Below, piece after piece: positions 20,797 through 30,020 of a stretch of DNA of 43,457 nt. A model generated the notes under the pieces. It saw only the letters and a list, made by a program, of their open reading frames with translations. It made no database searches and was not told where the DNA came from. Location of the stretch: NCBI RefSeq assembly GCF_018063565.1, contig NZ_JAGPBB010000027.1:1-43457 (forward strand), written 5' to 3'. How positions within the stretch are numbered: position 1 is the stretch's first letter; each line of letters starts with the position of its first letter. This DNA comes from Rhodoferax sp. Its GTDB lineage: Bacteria > Pseudomonadota > Gammaproteobacteria > Burkholderiales > Burkholderiaceae_C. The position numbers were made by a program, and so were the translations under genes.

Positions 20797-23526
20797 ATGC
20801 AAGACAAATACCAGCACCTTGACGTAGAACCCGCCGCCCAGGCCCACTGGCAGGGCACAGACGCCTACCGGGTCAACGAACACGCGCAGGACGCAAGCGG
20901 CCAGGCCAAAAGGAAGTTTTACGCCTGCTCGATGCTGCCCTACCCCAGCGGCAAGCTGCACATGGGCCATGTGCGCAACTACACCATCAACGACATGCTC
21001 ACGCGCTACCTGCGCATGAACGGCTATAACGTGCTAATGCCCATGGGTTGGGATGCCTTTGGCCTGCCAGCCGAAAACGCGGCGCTGAAAAACCGTGTGC
21101 CGCCGGCCCAATGGACCTTTGAGAACATTGCCTACATGAAGCAGCAGATGCAGGCCATGGGTCTGGCCATCGACTGGAGCCGTGAGGTCGCCACCTGCAC
21201 GCCCGAGTATTACAAGTGGAACCAGTGGCTGTTCTTGAAAATGCTGGAAAAAGGCATTGCCTACCGCAAGACCCAGGTGGTCAACTGGGACCCGGTGGAC
21301 ATGACGGTGCTGGCCAACGAGCAGGTCATCGACGGCAAGGGCTGGCGCACCGGGGCAGTGGTGGAAAAGCGTGAAATTCCGGGTTATTACCTGGCCATCA
21401 CCCAATACGCTGAAGAATTGTTGGCCAATGTCACCGGCGACAAGATGCCAGGGTGGCCCGAGCGCGTCAAGCTGATGCAGGAAAACTGGATCGGCAAGAG
21501 CGAGGGCGTGCGTTTTGCCTTTCCGCACAGCATTTCGGATGCATCGGGCCGCTTGATTGGCGATGGCCGGATGTATGTGTTCACCACCCGGCCTGACACC
21601 ATCATGGGGGTGACCTTTTGCGCGGTGGCGCCGGAGCATCCGATCGCGGCACATGCTGCGGCGGCCAATCCGGCGCTGGCTGCGTTCATCGACGAATGTG
21701 GCAAGGGCGGCACCACCGAGGCCGAGATGGCGCTAAAGGAAAAGGTGGGCATGCCCACCGGCCTGTCTGTGACGCACCCACTCACTGGCGAATCGGTCGC
21801 GGTCTGGGTGGGCAACTATGTGCTGATGGGCTATGGCGATGGCGCGGTGATGGGGGTGCCCGCGCATGACGAGCGAGATTTCGCGTTTGCCTTGAAGTAC
21901 GCGTTGCCGATCAAGCCGGTTGTGGCGGTCCTGAACCCGGCTGGATCTGTGTCCGCGCCAGCCTACCGCGGCTTCGATACGACTGTCTGGCAGGACTGGT
22001 ACGCCGAAAAGGGTTCTGGCATTGCCGTCAATTCTGGCAAATACGATGGACTGGTGTTCAAGGACTGTGTCGCGGCCGTGGCGGCTGACCTGGGTGCGCT
22101 CGGTCTGGGCGAGACAAAAATCACCTGGCGGCTGCGCGATTGGGGCATCAGCCGCCAGCGCTACTGGGGCACGCCGATTCCGATCATTCACTGTGAGGAT
22201 CATGGCGCAGTGCCGGTACCCGAAAAAGACTTGCCCGTGGTGCTGCCCGATGACCTGGTCCCGGACGGCTCGGGCAACCCGTTGAACAAATGTGAGGCGT
22301 TCCATGCAGGGGTGACATGCCCGATCTGCGGCAAAGCTGCGCGGCGCGAAACCGACACCATGGACACCTTTGTCGACAGTTCCTGGTACTTCATGCGCTA
22401 CTGCGACCCGACCAATGCCGACAGGATGGTGGCTGACGGTGCGGACTACTGGATGCCGATGGACCAGTACATCGGCGGCATCGAACACGCGATCCTGCAC
22501 CTGCTGTACGCGCGCTTCTGGACCAAGGTGATGCGTGATCTGGGGTTGGTCAAGGTCGATGAACCGTTCACCAAACTGCTCACACAGGGCATGGTGCTTA
22601 ACCACATCTACAGCCGGCGCACCCCTCAAGGCGGAAAAGACTACTTCTGGCCCAAAGATGTCGAGCATGTGCTTGATGCCACGGGCAAAGTCGTCGGCGC
22701 ACGGTTGATCCATGCGGTGGCCGATTTGCCGGTGGGTACGGCCATCGACTATGAAGGTGTGGGCACCATGAGCAAGTCGAAGAACAATGGTGTTGATCCG
22801 CAGGACCTGATCGAGAAATATGGTGCCGACACCGCACGCCTGTACACCATGTTCACCGCCCCGCCGGAGGCTACGCTGGAGTGGAACGACGCCGCCGTGG
22901 AAGGCAGTTACCGCTTCCTGCGCCGCGTTTGGGCATTTGGTGTCAAACTTTCCACTATGAATATGGAAGCTGCAGAGGCAATTGCAGTAAGCGCTGGGAG
23001 CCTGAATGATGTTGAGTTTGGCAAGGAGGCCAAAACCTTGCGCCGCGAGATTCACACGGTACTCAAACAGGTCGATTACGACTACCAGCGGATGCAGTAC
23101 AACACCGTGGTGTCAGGCACGATGAAGATGATCAACGCGCTGGAAGACTTCAAGGCCCTGGACTGCGCCGGAGCGCAGGTGGCGTTGGTGGAGGGTTTTG
23201 CCATACTGCTGCGCTGCCTGTACCCGGCCACCCCCCACATCACCCATGCGCTGTGGTCCGACCTGGGTTATGCAGGGGTACTGGGTGACCTGCTCGACAC
23301 CGGGTGGCCAAAGGTGGACGCCGTGGCGCTGGCCACCGACGAGATCGAGCTGATGTTGCAAATCAACGGCAAGCTGCGCGGTGCCATCGTGGTCAGCAGC
23401 AACGCCGACCGGTCGACCATCGAACAGGCGGCAATGGCCCATGAGATGTTCCAGAAGTTCTCTCAGGGTGCTGCCCCAAAAAAGGTGATTGTGGTGCCTG
23501 GGCGCCTCGTCAATCTGGTGGTTTGA
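20797..23526 (+). CDS. leuS: Leucyl-tRNA synthetase
   Basis: This 909-residue class I synthetase charges tRNA-Leu. The HIGH motif is HMGH in [19 protein letters not shown], the editing domain contains the TTRPDTIMG segment, and the KMSKS motif reads TMSKSKNNG. The C-terminal end GRLVNLVV is typical. Size is a little larger than E. coli LeuS (860). Extra residues after [11 protein letters not shown], at about 718-740, coincide with an in-frame copy of a dispersed 41-nt repeat. The ATG at 20797 gives the normal start [11 protein letters not shown]; the ribosome-binding site is weak. lptE begins 3 nt after the stop, as usual in this group. Confidence 0.97.
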   Translation: MQDKYQHLDVEPAAQAHWQGTDAYRVNEHAQDASGQAKRKFYACSMLPYPSGKLHMGHVRNYTINDMLTRYLRMNGYNVLMPMGWDAFGLPAENAALKNRVPPAQWTFENIAYMKQQMQAMGLAIDWSREVATCTPEYYKWNQWLFLKMLEKGIAYRKTQVVNWDPVDMTVLANEQVIDGKGWRTGAVVEKREIPGYYLAITQYAEELLANVTGDKMPGWPERVKLMQENWIGKSEGVRFAFPHSISDASGRLIGDGRMYVFTTRPDTIMGVTFCAVAPEHPIAAHAAAANPALAAFIDECGKGGTTEAEMALKEKVGMPTGLSVTHPLTGESVAVWVGNYVLMGYGDGAVMGVPAHDERDFAFALKYALPIKPVVAVLNPAGSVSAPAYRGFDTTVWQDWYAEKGSGIAVNSGKYDGLVFKDCVAAVAADLGALGLGETKITWRLRDWGISRQRYWGTPIPIIHCEDHGAVPVPEKDLPVVLPDDLVPDGSGNPLNKCEAFHAGVTCPICGKAARRETDTMDTFVDSSWYFMRYCDPTNADRMVADGADYWMPMDQYIGGIEHAILHLLYARFWTKVMRDLGLVKVDEPFTKLLTQGMVLNHIYSRRTPQGGKDYFWPKDVEHVLDATGKVVGARLIHAVADLPVGTAIDYEGVGTMSKSKNNGVDPQDLIEKYGADTARLYTMFTAPPEATLEWNDAAVEGSYRFLRRVWAFGVKLSTMNMEAAEAIAVSAGSLNDVEFGKEAKTLRREIHTVLKQVDYDYQRMQYNTVVSGTMKMINALEDFKALDCAGAQVALVEGFAILLRCLYPATPHITHALWSDLGYAGVLGDLLDTGWPKVDAVALATDEIELMLQINGKLRGAIVVSSNADRSTIEQAAMAHEMFQKFSQGAAPKKVIVVPGRLVNLVV
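22968..23008 (+). repeat. 41-nt dispersed repeat copy, in frame inside leuS
   Basis: AGCT (22968-22971), then 17 nt, then AAGCGCTGGGAGCC (22989-23002). The same spacing and 13 of the last 14 bases occur in the copy at 41521-41561, read on the minus strand. The upstream ATGAATAT (22957-22964) also matches the copy at 34782. It encodes extra residues in a variable linker of LeuS and does not break the frame. Confidence 0.6.
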
Positions 23527-23529
23527 GCC

Positions 23530-24111
23530 ATGACCATACGCCTTGACTCTGAAAACCGCGACGCAAGTGCTGCGCCCATGACCAGCGGCGTGGCGATGGC
23601 CGCGACCGTCGGACTGCGCCGCCGTCGGTTTGCCGCCGCCCTGGCACTGAGCGCGTTGGCGGGCGGGTGCGGCTTCAAACTGCGCGGCAGTCAGCGCTTT
23701 GCCTTCAGCGAAATGGCCCTCCAGCCCAGCCCCGGCGGTCCGGTGGTGCAGGAGTTGCGTGCCGCACTCAGCGGATCGGTGCGCATACTCGGCGCCGACG
23801 TGCCATCGGACAAGGCGCCCCTGCGGCTGGAAATTTTGAGTGAGCAGCGTGAAAAGACCGTGGTCGGCGTCAACACATCCGGTCAGGTGCGCGAGTTTCA
23901 GTTGCGCCTGCGCGTCAGCTTCAAGCTCGATGTCTCGCAAGGGCGTGAGTTGATTGCGCCCGAGACCATCGTGCAGTTGCGCGACATCAGCTACAACGAA
24001 ACTTATGCGCTGGCCAAAGAAACCGAGGAGGCCCAGCTTTACCGCGACATGCAAAGCGACGTGGTGCAACAAATCCTGCGCCGACTGGCTGCCATCAAGC
24101 TGCCACCTTGA
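23530..24111 (+). CDS. lptE: LPS-assembly lipoprotein LptE
   Basis: This 193-residue outer-membrane lipoprotein plugs the LptD barrel and helps place lipopolysaccharide on the cell surface. The lipobox ALAGGCGF puts the lipidated cysteine at C47 from the ATG at 23530. Basic RRRR and a short hydrophobic helix precede it. The conserved GCGFKLRGS start of the mature protein and the late ISYNETYALAKETEE and MQSDVVQQILRRL segments match the family. If translation began at the internal ATG at 23596 the signal would be a more normal 25 residues, so the start is uncertain. It follows leuS by 3 nt. The end overlaps the convergent ornithine cyclodeaminase gene by 17 nt. Confidence 0.93.
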   Translation: MTIRLDSENRDASAAPMTSGVAMAATVGLRRRRFAAALALSALAGGCGFKLRGSQRFAFSEMALQPSPGGPVVQELRAALSGSVRILGADVPSDKAPLRLEILSEQREKTVVGVNTSGQVREFQLRLRVSFKLDVSQGRELIAPETIVQLRDISYNETYALAKETEEAQLYRDMQSDVVQQILRRLAAIKLPP

Positions 24112-25201
24112 CGGAGTCGAACGCCTCCTTGGCGTCTGCGGGCAACACCCTGGCTCGCACCAGTTGGTACAGGTCCCTGGGATCTGTCAGCTGCACCATC
24201 AAGGCCAAAGGGTCGCCAAGGTGCAACTTTTGCGCCTGTGCCTGGAGGTAACGCAAGGCGGAAAAGTCTTCCATGGCAAAACCGACCGAGTCAAAGACCG
24301 TGACCTCGTGTGCGTCCTGCCGCCCAGGCGCGCACCCTTGAAGCACGCGCCAGAGTTCGGTCACGGCAAAGTCGGCTGGCAATTGCTGCAAATCCCCCTC
24401 AATGCGGGTTTGGGGTTCAAACTCAACAAATACCCGTGCCGCACGCAAGACGTCAGGATGTATTTCAGTCTTGCCCGGGCAGTCACCACCCACCGCGTTG
24501 ATGTGCATCCCGGGCTCGAGCATGTCGACGGTGACGATGGCGGCATTGGTTTTGTCGGCGGTGATGGTGCTCACAATGTCGGCGCCGCGCACTGCTTCGC
24601 GAATACTGCCGCAGCGGATCAGGCGCAGGGGCGATGCATCGGGGCGCTGCTGCAGGTTGCGCAACAACTTGACCGTCGCTTGGGGATCAATGTCGAACGC
24701 CCGAATTTCCTCGATCCCCAGCAGGTGATGAAACGCCAGAGCCTGGAACTCGCTTTGTGCACCGTTGCCAATCAATGCCATGACCTTGCTGTCTGGCCGC
24801 GCCAACACCCGTGCCGCCAGCGCCGATGTGGCCGCCGTGCGCAAGGCCGTGGTCAGTGTCAGTTCGCTGACCAACAGTGGGAATCCCGTTGCCACGTCAG
24901 CCAGCACCCCAAACGCCATCACGGTTGGCAAACCCTGGGTGGCGTTTCCTGGATGCCCGTTGACGTACTTGAAGGTATAGGTGCGCTCGTCGGCAATGGG
25001 CATGAGCTCAATCACGCCCAGGGCCGAATGACTTGCCAGACGGGCTGACTTGTCAAAACTTTGCCAGCGCAAAAAATCATACCGAATGCAGTCCGCCATC
25101 CCTTGCAGAGTGGCAGCCATGCCGTTGTGCAAGACGATCTCTGACACGTCGAGCGGGCTGAGAAAACGGGTCGTCAGGTTGGGATTGGGGGTGTGCATCA
25201 T
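24095..25201 (-). CDS. Ornithine cyclodeaminase
   Basis: This 368-residue NAD-dependent enzyme converts L-ornithine to L-proline and ammonia. It belongs to the ornithine cyclodeaminase/mu-crystallin family and has the segments that mark true cyclodeaminases: FKYVNGHPGN, the nucleotide motif GNGAQSEF (145-152) and INAVGGDCPGKTE with the catalytic Asp at D240. Two adjacent ATG codons are possible starts. It is transcribed divergently from an Lrp-type regulator gene, which probably controls it. The 3' end overlaps lptE by 17 nt. This gene is the first of a four-gene block that separates lptE from holA. Lysine cyclodeaminase activity cannot be excluded. Confidence 0.92.
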   Translation of the reverse strand: MMHTPNPNLTTRFLSPLDVSEIVLHNGMAATLQGMADCIRYDFLRWQSFDKSARLASHSALGVIELMPIADERTYTFKYVNGHPGNATQGLPTVMAFGVLADVATGFPLLVSELTLTTALRTAATSALAARVLARPDSKVMALIGNGAQSEFQALAFHHLLGIEEIRAFDIDPQATVKLLRNLQQRPDASPLRLIRCGSIREAVRGADIVSTITADKTNAAIVTVDMLEPGMHINAVGGDCPGKTEIHPDVLRAARVFVEFEPQTRIEGDLQQLPADFAVTELWRVLQGCAPGRQDAHEVTVFDSVGFAMEDFSALRYLQAQAQKLHLGDPLALMVQLTDPRDLYQLVRARVLPADAKEAFDSVKVAA

Positions 25202-25278
25202 GCTCTGTCTGCTCTGGTCAATGGGTTCTGTTCACGGGTTGCACAGAGTTTGATCGGTTTTCACAACAATAACAATCG

Positions 25279-25307
25279 TCAACAATGACTAAAAATAGTC
25301 ACATAAT
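25279..25307 (+). promoter_or_regulatory. Predicted promoter of the Lrp-type gene with a palindromic operator in its spacer
   Basis: TCAACA (25279-25284) and CATAAT (25302-25307) have a 17-nt spacer. Inside the spacer is a perfect palindrome, TGACTAAAAATAGTCA (25286-25301). AT-centred palindromes of this kind suit Lrp/AsnC proteins, so this may be the autoregulatory operator. It also lies upstream of the divergent cyclodeaminase gene, so one site could control both. Confidence 0.5.
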
Positions 25308-25335
25308 TGACGTTTTGACAGCACTGATTGCCACT

Positions 25336-25761
25336 ATGGATGAAACAGACCAACAACTGCTCTCGCTCTTGCGTCAGGACGCACGCCTGTCGGTGGCGGC
25401 ACTGGCCCCCAAGCTCAAGGTTTCGCGTGGCACCGTCACCAACCGTATCCGGCGGCTGGAAGATGATGGGGTCATCGTCGGCTACACGGTGCGGCTGCGC
25501 CCGGATGTACAGCATGATCAGATCACTGCCTGGATGAGTATTGCGGTCGAGGGCAACCAGACCCGTGTCGTGATTGCCGCATTGCTCGGGGAACCGGGGG
25601 TGGCCACCCTGCACGACACCAACGGGCGCTGGGACCTGCTGGCCGAATTGCGCGCTGAGAGTTTGCAGGAGCTGGCCAAGGTGCTGGAACGCATTCGACT
25701 GCTCAAGGGGATCAGCAACACCGAAACCAGCATCCACCTGGAAACCTACCGTCTGGCTTGA
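25336..25761 (+). CDS. Lrp/AsnC-family transcriptional regulator
   Basis: This 141-residue regulator has an N-terminal helix-turn-helix (MDETDQQLLSLLRQDARLSV, then VSRGTVTNRIRRLEDDGVI) and a C-terminal RAM effector-binding domain ending ETSIHLETYRLA. It is likely to respond to an amino acid, perhaps ornithine, arginine or proline, given the divergent cyclodeaminase gene. The frame is also open from an ATG at 25285. I prefer the ATG at 25336, because the family normally begins with (M)DETDQ and because the upstream part would overlap the predicted promoter and palindrome. Neither start has a clear ribosome-binding site. Confidence 0.9.
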   Translation: MDETDQQLLSLLRQDARLSVAALAPKLKVSRGTVTNRIRRLEDDGVIVGYTVRLRPDVQHDQITAWMSIAVEGNQTRVVIAALLGEPGVATLHDTNGRWDLLAELRAESLQELAKVLERIRLLKGISNTETSIHLETYRLA

Positions 25762-25774
25762 CGGGTGGTGACGC

Positions 25775-26755
25775 TCAGGACTTCTTTTTCTTGCGTGCCG
25801 CTTTGCGCTCGTTGCCCGGACGGTCACGGTACAGGTAACTCGACACCGCATCGGCCAGGCGGGTCGCTTGCGCCACATGGTTGCTGCCACCGAGCATCAG
25901 GCTGGTGATCAAGGCCTCGACCACCAGCACGGCACCGGTATAGCTGCTGGAGAGCACCGGATGTGAGGCGGCTGCCAACAGCACATCGTGGGACCACGGC
26001 ACCAAGGGCGATGCCACCGAATCGGTGATCGCCACAATCCGGGCACCACGGTCCCTTGCGTAACGTGACAACGTGATGGCATCGCTGGCATAACGTGGGA
26101 AGGCGATGGCAATCAGCAAGTCACTGGGGCCGATGTTCATCAGCCGTGTGGCGGCCACGCCGGTTCCACCAAACTCCACCACATTGATGGTCTGTCGGCA
26201 AAACGGCTGCAGGTTGAACGCCAGCAGCGCCGCCAGATGGGCACTGGCACCAAAGCCCAAGGTGTAGACCGTTTCCGCTGCCAGCACACGCCGCGACACG
26301 GTGTTGAGCCGCGACAAGTCCAAACCCGCCACGGTGCCACTCAGGTTGCTCAGGTTGGCCTGCAGACTTTCGGACAGCACCGGATTGACCCCACTGCTGC
26401 CGGGTTCGCGCTGCAACGCGCCACGGAGTTTCTCGACCGGCTGAAACACCGGCTGCATCGCCTTGTGCAGCACCTCGGCCATGGCCGCACGCAAGGCGGC
26501 AAAGCCTTCAAAACCCAGCTTGCGCGCAAACCGGCTCAAAGTGGCCGTCGAGGTCTGCACCTGATTGGCCAGCTCCTCTATCCCCCAGGCAGTGGCACGC
26601 ACTGGATTGCGCAGCAAAAAGTCAGCAATCATGGCATCACTGCCGCGCCCCTTGGCCAGCAATTGCTGCAATTGCTGACCCAGTGCAGAACCCGCAAACT
26701 GGGTATCGACCTGCAATGTGGCGGGCGGCTGGGTTTGGGCTGGAGCGTCATCCAT
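25775..26755 (-). CDS. MurR/RpiR-family transcriptional regulator
   Basis: This 326-residue regulator has an N-terminal helix-turn-helix of the RpiR type (about 40-115; WGIEELANQVQTSTATLSRF followed by RKLGFEGFAALRAAMAEVL) and a C-terminal SIS domain (about 150-290) that binds a phosphosugar or related ligand (VYTLGFGASAHLAALL, AIAFPRYASDAITLSRYARD). The very end is a lysine/arginine-rich tail. It is divergent from the S9 peptidase gene, with only 93 nt between start codons, so it may control that gene. RpiR proteins linked to amino-acid or peptide catabolism are known, but no ligand can be assigned here. Confidence 0.9.
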   Translation of the reverse strand: MDDAPAQTQPPATLQVDTQFAGSALGQQLQQLLAKGRGSDAMIADFLLRNPVRATAWGIEELANQVQTSTATLSRFARKLGFEGFAALRAAMAEVLHKAMQPVFQPVEKLRGALQREPGSSGVNPVLSESLQANLSNLSGTVAGLDLSRLNTVSRRVLAAETVYTLGFGASAHLAALLAFNLQPFCRQTINVVEFGGTGVAATRLMNIGPSDLLIAIAFPRYASDAITLSRYARDRGARIVAITDSVASPLVPWSHDVLLAAASHPVLSSSYTGAVLVVEALITSLMLGGSNHVAQATRLADAVSSYLYRDRPGNERKAARKKKKS

Positions 26756-26848
26756 GGCAGGAGTTTAGCGCTGCGACGACCAACACCAGATGCCACCCGT
26801 CATACCGCCGCTCCTATACTCGCACACCCTGCTCCAAAGGAATGCTTC

Positions 26849-28798
26849 ATGCGCTTCACGCCTATCGTCGGCACCACTTGCCAAACGCTGCTGCTGGCAG
26901 CGGCCACACTGGCCATCTCCATGCCGCTGCAAAGCTCGGCGCAAACCACCGCCACCCCCAAGGCCTACCCCATCCGGGATTTTTTCAGCAACCCCGAAAA
27001 GGGCTATTTCCGGTTGAGCGACGACGGTCGCACCTTGGGTTTCATGCAGCCGGTGTCGGTCAAAGGTGCGGCACGACGCATGAATGTGTTTGTGCAGCCG
27101 CTCAAAGGCAGCACACCGGTAGGCCAGGCGCGCCGCCTGACCGCCGAGACGGCACGTGACATCAACATCTATCACTGGAAAGGCAGCAGCCGCATCCTCT
27201 ACACCAAAGACTTTGGCGGTGACGAGAACTTCCATGTAGTCGCCATCGACGTCAAAACCGGCAAGGTGACCGACCTGACGCCAGGCGACAAGGTGCGAGC
27301 CGAACTCCTGGACGACCTGCCCGATGATCCGCACCACATCCTGGTCAGCCACAACCGACGCAACGCCGAAGTGTTTGACGTCTATCGCATCGACCTGCGC
27401 ACCGGGCGCGAACAGTTGGTGGCTCAAAACCCGGGCGACATCGTCGGCTGGACCACCGACCACGCCGGCAAAGTGCGCGGCGCGGTTCGTACCGATGGAC
27501 TCAGCACGGTTCTGCTGTACCGCGCCAACGAGCGCGACGCGTTCAAACCCATCATCACCACCGACTACAAGACCGAAGTCGACATCGCCGCCTTTACCGC
27601 CGACAACAGGAAGTTCTACGCCATCAGCAACCGGGGGCGCGACAAGAAAGCGCTGGTCACCATTGACCCGGTCAAACCCGATACCGAAGAACTGGTGTAT
27701 GCACACCCCGATGTCGATGTGGCCGGCCTGAGCTGGTCTCGGCTGCATAAGAAAATCACCGACCTGACCTATGTGACCGACAGGAGCCAGCGCCAGTATT
27801 TTGATGCCGCGACCGAGCAGCGCTACCGCAGAATCGAGGCCAAAGTACCCGGCATGGAGGTCCACCTGCAAAGCGGCACGCGGGCCGAGGACAAGTTCAT
27901 TGTGGCCGCCAGCAACGACCGCACACCCGGTACGCGCTACATTTTTGATGCCAAAAGTGATTCGCTGAGCAAGCTTGCCGACATCAACCCCAAGATTGCC
28001 GAGCAGGACATGGCTGCGATGCAACCGGTCACGTACCCAAGCCGTGACGGCCTGACGCTGCATGGCTACCTCACCTTGCCGCCGGGACGGGGCAAGCAGA
28101 ACCTGCCGTGCATCATCAATCCACATGGCGGCCCCTGGGCACGCGACGACTGGGGTTACAACCCCGAAGTGCAGTTTTTGGCCAACCGCGGCTACTGTGT
28201 GCTGCAAATGAACTTTCGTGGCTCCACCGGCTACGGGCGCCAGTTCTGGGAAGCGTCGTTTGGCCAGTGGGGCCTGAAGATGCAGGATGACATCACCGAC
28301 GGGGTGCAGTGGTTGATCAACCAGGGCACGGCCGATCCCAAGCGCATCGCCATTTACGGTGCCAGCTACGGCGGTTACGCTACGCTGGCCGGCGTCGCGT
28401 TCACGCCTGACCTGTACGCCGCGGCAGTCAACTACGTGGGGGTCAGCAATCTGTTTACCTTCATGAACACCATCCCACCCTATTGGCGCCCGCAACTGCC
28501 CAAGTTCTACGACATGGTCGGCCACCCCGAAAAAGACAAAGAACGACTGACGCGCACCTCACCTGCGCTCAACGCCGACAAGATCAAAACCCCCCTGCTG
28601 GTGGTGCAAGGCGCGCGCGACCCACGGGTGAACAAGGCCGAGAGCGACCAGATGGTGCAGGCGCTGCGCGCGCGCGGCGTGGAGGTGCCTTACCTGGTCA
28701 AAGACAACGAGGGCCATGGTTTTCACAACGAAGAAAACCAGTTCGAGTTTTACGAAACCATGGAGGCCTTCCTGGCCAAACACCTTAAACCTCAATAA
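26849..28798 (+). CDS. Secreted S9-family (prolyl oligopeptidase-like) serine peptidase
   Basis: This 649-residue exported peptidase has an N-terminal signal (hydrophobic about residues 12-25, cleavage near SSAQT). A beta-propeller fills residues ~50-380, and a C-terminal alpha/beta hydrolase follows. The triad is readable: S506 in GASYGGYA, D591 in GARDPRVNK and H623 in NEGHGFHNE. The oxyanion region NPHGGPWARDDWG is present. It resembles dipeptidyl/acylaminoacyl peptidases that act on short peptides. AAAGGAA precedes the ATG at 26849; the frame is open far upstream only as a shadow of the divergent regulator gene. A TATACT box at 26815-26820 could be its -10. Its stop lies 5 nt before holA. 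Confidence 0.93.
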   Translation: MRFTPIVGTTCQTLLLAAATLAISMPLQSSAQTTATPKAYPIRDFFSNPEKGYFRLSDDGRTLGFMQPVSVKGAARRMNVFVQPLKGSTPVGQARRLTAETARDINIYHWKGSSRILYTKDFGGDENFHVVAIDVKTGKVTDLTPGDKVRAELLDDLPDDPHHILVSHNRRNAEVFDVYRIDLRTGREQLVAQNPGDIVGWTTDHAGKVRGAVRTDGLSTVLLYRANERDAFKPIITTDYKTEVDIAAFTADNRKFYAISNRGRDKKALVTIDPVKPDTEELVYAHPDVDVAGLSWSRLHKKITDLTYVTDRSQRQYFDAATEQRYRRIEAKVPGMEVHLQSGTRAEDKFIVAASNDRTPGTRYIFDAKSDSLSKLADINPKIAEQDMAAMQPVTYPSRDGLTLHGYLTLPPGRGKQNLPCIINPHGGPWARDDWGYNPEVQFLANRGYCVLQMNFRGSTGYGRQFWEASFGQWGLKMQDDITDGVQWLINQGTADPKRIAIYGASYGGYATLAGVAFTPDLYAAAVNYVGVSNLFTFMNTIPPYWRPQLPKFYDMVGHPEKDKERLTRTSPALNADKIKTPLLVVQGARDPRVNKAESDQMVQALRARGVEVPYLVKDNEGHGFHNEENQFEFYETMEAFLAKHLKPQ

Positions 28799-28803
28799 CG
28801 GGT

Positions 28804-29862
28804 ATGCAGATCAGCCCCTCTGCACTTGCAGCCCATTTGCAAAAGGGGCTCAAAAGCCTTTACACCCTGCATGGTGACGAGCCCTTGCTGATTCAGGAGG
28901 CGCTTGACACCATCCGCGTCGTGGCGCGGGCGCAGGGGTTTTCCGAGCGCACCTCCCACACCGTCGCAGGGGCTCACTTTGACTGGAGCGAAGTGCTGGC
29001 AGCCAGTGGCTCGTTGAGCCTGTTTGCCGACAAGCAGATGCTTGAGCTGCGCATTCCCAGTGGCAAACCCGGCAAGGACGGCAGCGCCGCCTTGCAACAG
29101 CTGGTGGACCAATCACGCGGCAGCGATGCCACCCTGACACTGGTGGTCTTGCCGCGGCTTGACAAGCTGACCAAATCCAGTGCCTGGTTCGCCGCGCTGG
29201 AGACCGGCATCACACTGGAAGTGAGTCCGGTGGACCGTGCGGCGCTGCCGCAGTGGATCGCCCAGCGCCTAGCGCTGCAAGGTCAGCGTGTGACGGCGGG
29301 TGAAGCGGGTCAGCGTACCCTGCAGTTTTTTGCCGACCGGGTGGAAGGCAATCTGCTGGCCGCGCATCAGGAGATTCAGAAGCTCGCGCTGCTTTACCCT
29401 GGCGGTGAACTCGGCTTTGCGCAAATCGAGGCTGCGGTATTGAACGTGGCACGTTACGACGTGTTCAAGTTATCTGAGGCGGTGCTGGCGGGCCAGTTCG
29501 GCCGCGTGCAACGGATGCTCGACGGCTTGCAGGCCGAAGGCGAAGCCGAGGTGCTGGTGCACTTCGCACTGGCGGAAGACATTCGCGCCCTGAAACGCGT
29601 CAAGGACGCCATGAACCAGGGCAAACCGCTGCCGATGGCGCTGCGTGAACAACGGATCTGGGGTCACAAGGAGCGCTTGTTTGAGCGCGTGTTGCCACGC
29701 CTGGGCGATGCCACCCTGGCGCAGTTGCTACTCCAGGCGCATCAGGTCGACGGCATTGTGAAAGGGCTCAAGCTTGCACAATGGCCCAGCGATGGCTGGC
29801 AGGCGCTGCAGCGGCTGGCCATGTTGTTGTGCCGTGCCTGTCAGCCGGAGCCGACCCAATAA
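28804..29862 (+). CDS. holA: DNA polymerase III delta subunit
   Basis: This 352-residue clamp-loader subunit opens the beta sliding clamp. The N-terminal part reads MQISPSALAAHLQKGLKSLY then LHGDEPLLIQEALD; the middle contains VVLPRLDKLTKSSAW and the region FFADRVEGNLLAAHQEIQKL; the end has the helical collar domain (LRALKR-type, here EDIRALKRVKDAM). Length is close to E. coli HolA (343). It normally follows lptE directly; here four unrelated genes lie between. It begins 5 nt after the S9 peptidase stop, so it may depend on transcription through that gene unless a promoter lies within it. A terminator follows. Confidence 0.94.
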   Translation: MQISPSALAAHLQKGLKSLYTLHGDEPLLIQEALDTIRVVARAQGFSERTSHTVAGAHFDWSEVLAASGSLSLFADKQMLELRIPSGKPGKDGSAALQQLVDQSRGSDATLTLVVLPRLDKLTKSSAWFAALETGITLEVSPVDRAALPQWIAQRLALQGQRVTAGEAGQRTLQFFADRVEGNLLAAHQEIQKLALLYPGGELGFAQIEAAVLNVARYDVFKLSEAVLAGQFGRVQRMLDGLQAEGEAEVLVHFALAEDIRALKRVKDAMNQGKPLPMALREQRIWGHKERLFERVLPRLGDATLAQLLLQAHQVDGIVKGLKLAQWPSDGWQALQRLAMLLCRACQPEPTQ

Positions 29863-29864
29863 AA

Positions 29865-29895
29865 AAGGCACCGGGGTTGCCGATGCCTTCTTTGT
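29865..29895. terminator. Bidirectional terminator between holA and the GMC oxidoreductase gene
   Basis: AAGGCACCGG (29865-29874) pairs with CCGATGCCTT (29880-29889) with one mismatch; TCTTTGTTG follows on the plus strand, and on the minus strand the stem is followed by a run of six T. It therefore serves holA and possibly the convergent oxidoreductase gene. A second bulged hairpin lies at 29930-29961 within the remaining spacer. Confidence 0.75.
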
Positions 29896-30020
29896 TGTCT
29901 GGCCTGTTGGGCCGATCTCCTGGGGTCTTTCACCTTGCGCGGGCACATGTCCCGCAAGTGATGGCCAGACTTTACGCCCCAAACCAGTGCTGTGCCATTG
30001 GGAAATACCCTTGCGAAAGA

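Noticed and set aside
21733-23055. Long open frame on the minus strand inside leuS
   Set aside because: Shadow of a full-length leucyl-tRNA synthetase gene; no ribosome-binding site and no family features.
23954-25048. Open frame on the plus strand across the lptE end and the cyclodeaminase gene
   Set aside because: It runs antisense to a clear ornithine cyclodeaminase and has the biased composition of an opposite-strand shadow.
26765-28525. Long open frame (about 586 codons) antisense to the S9 peptidase gene
   Set aside because: It is a GC-rich shadow frame: composition is His/Val/Gln-rich without any recognisable domain, while the plus strand encodes a complete peptidase with signal peptide and triad.
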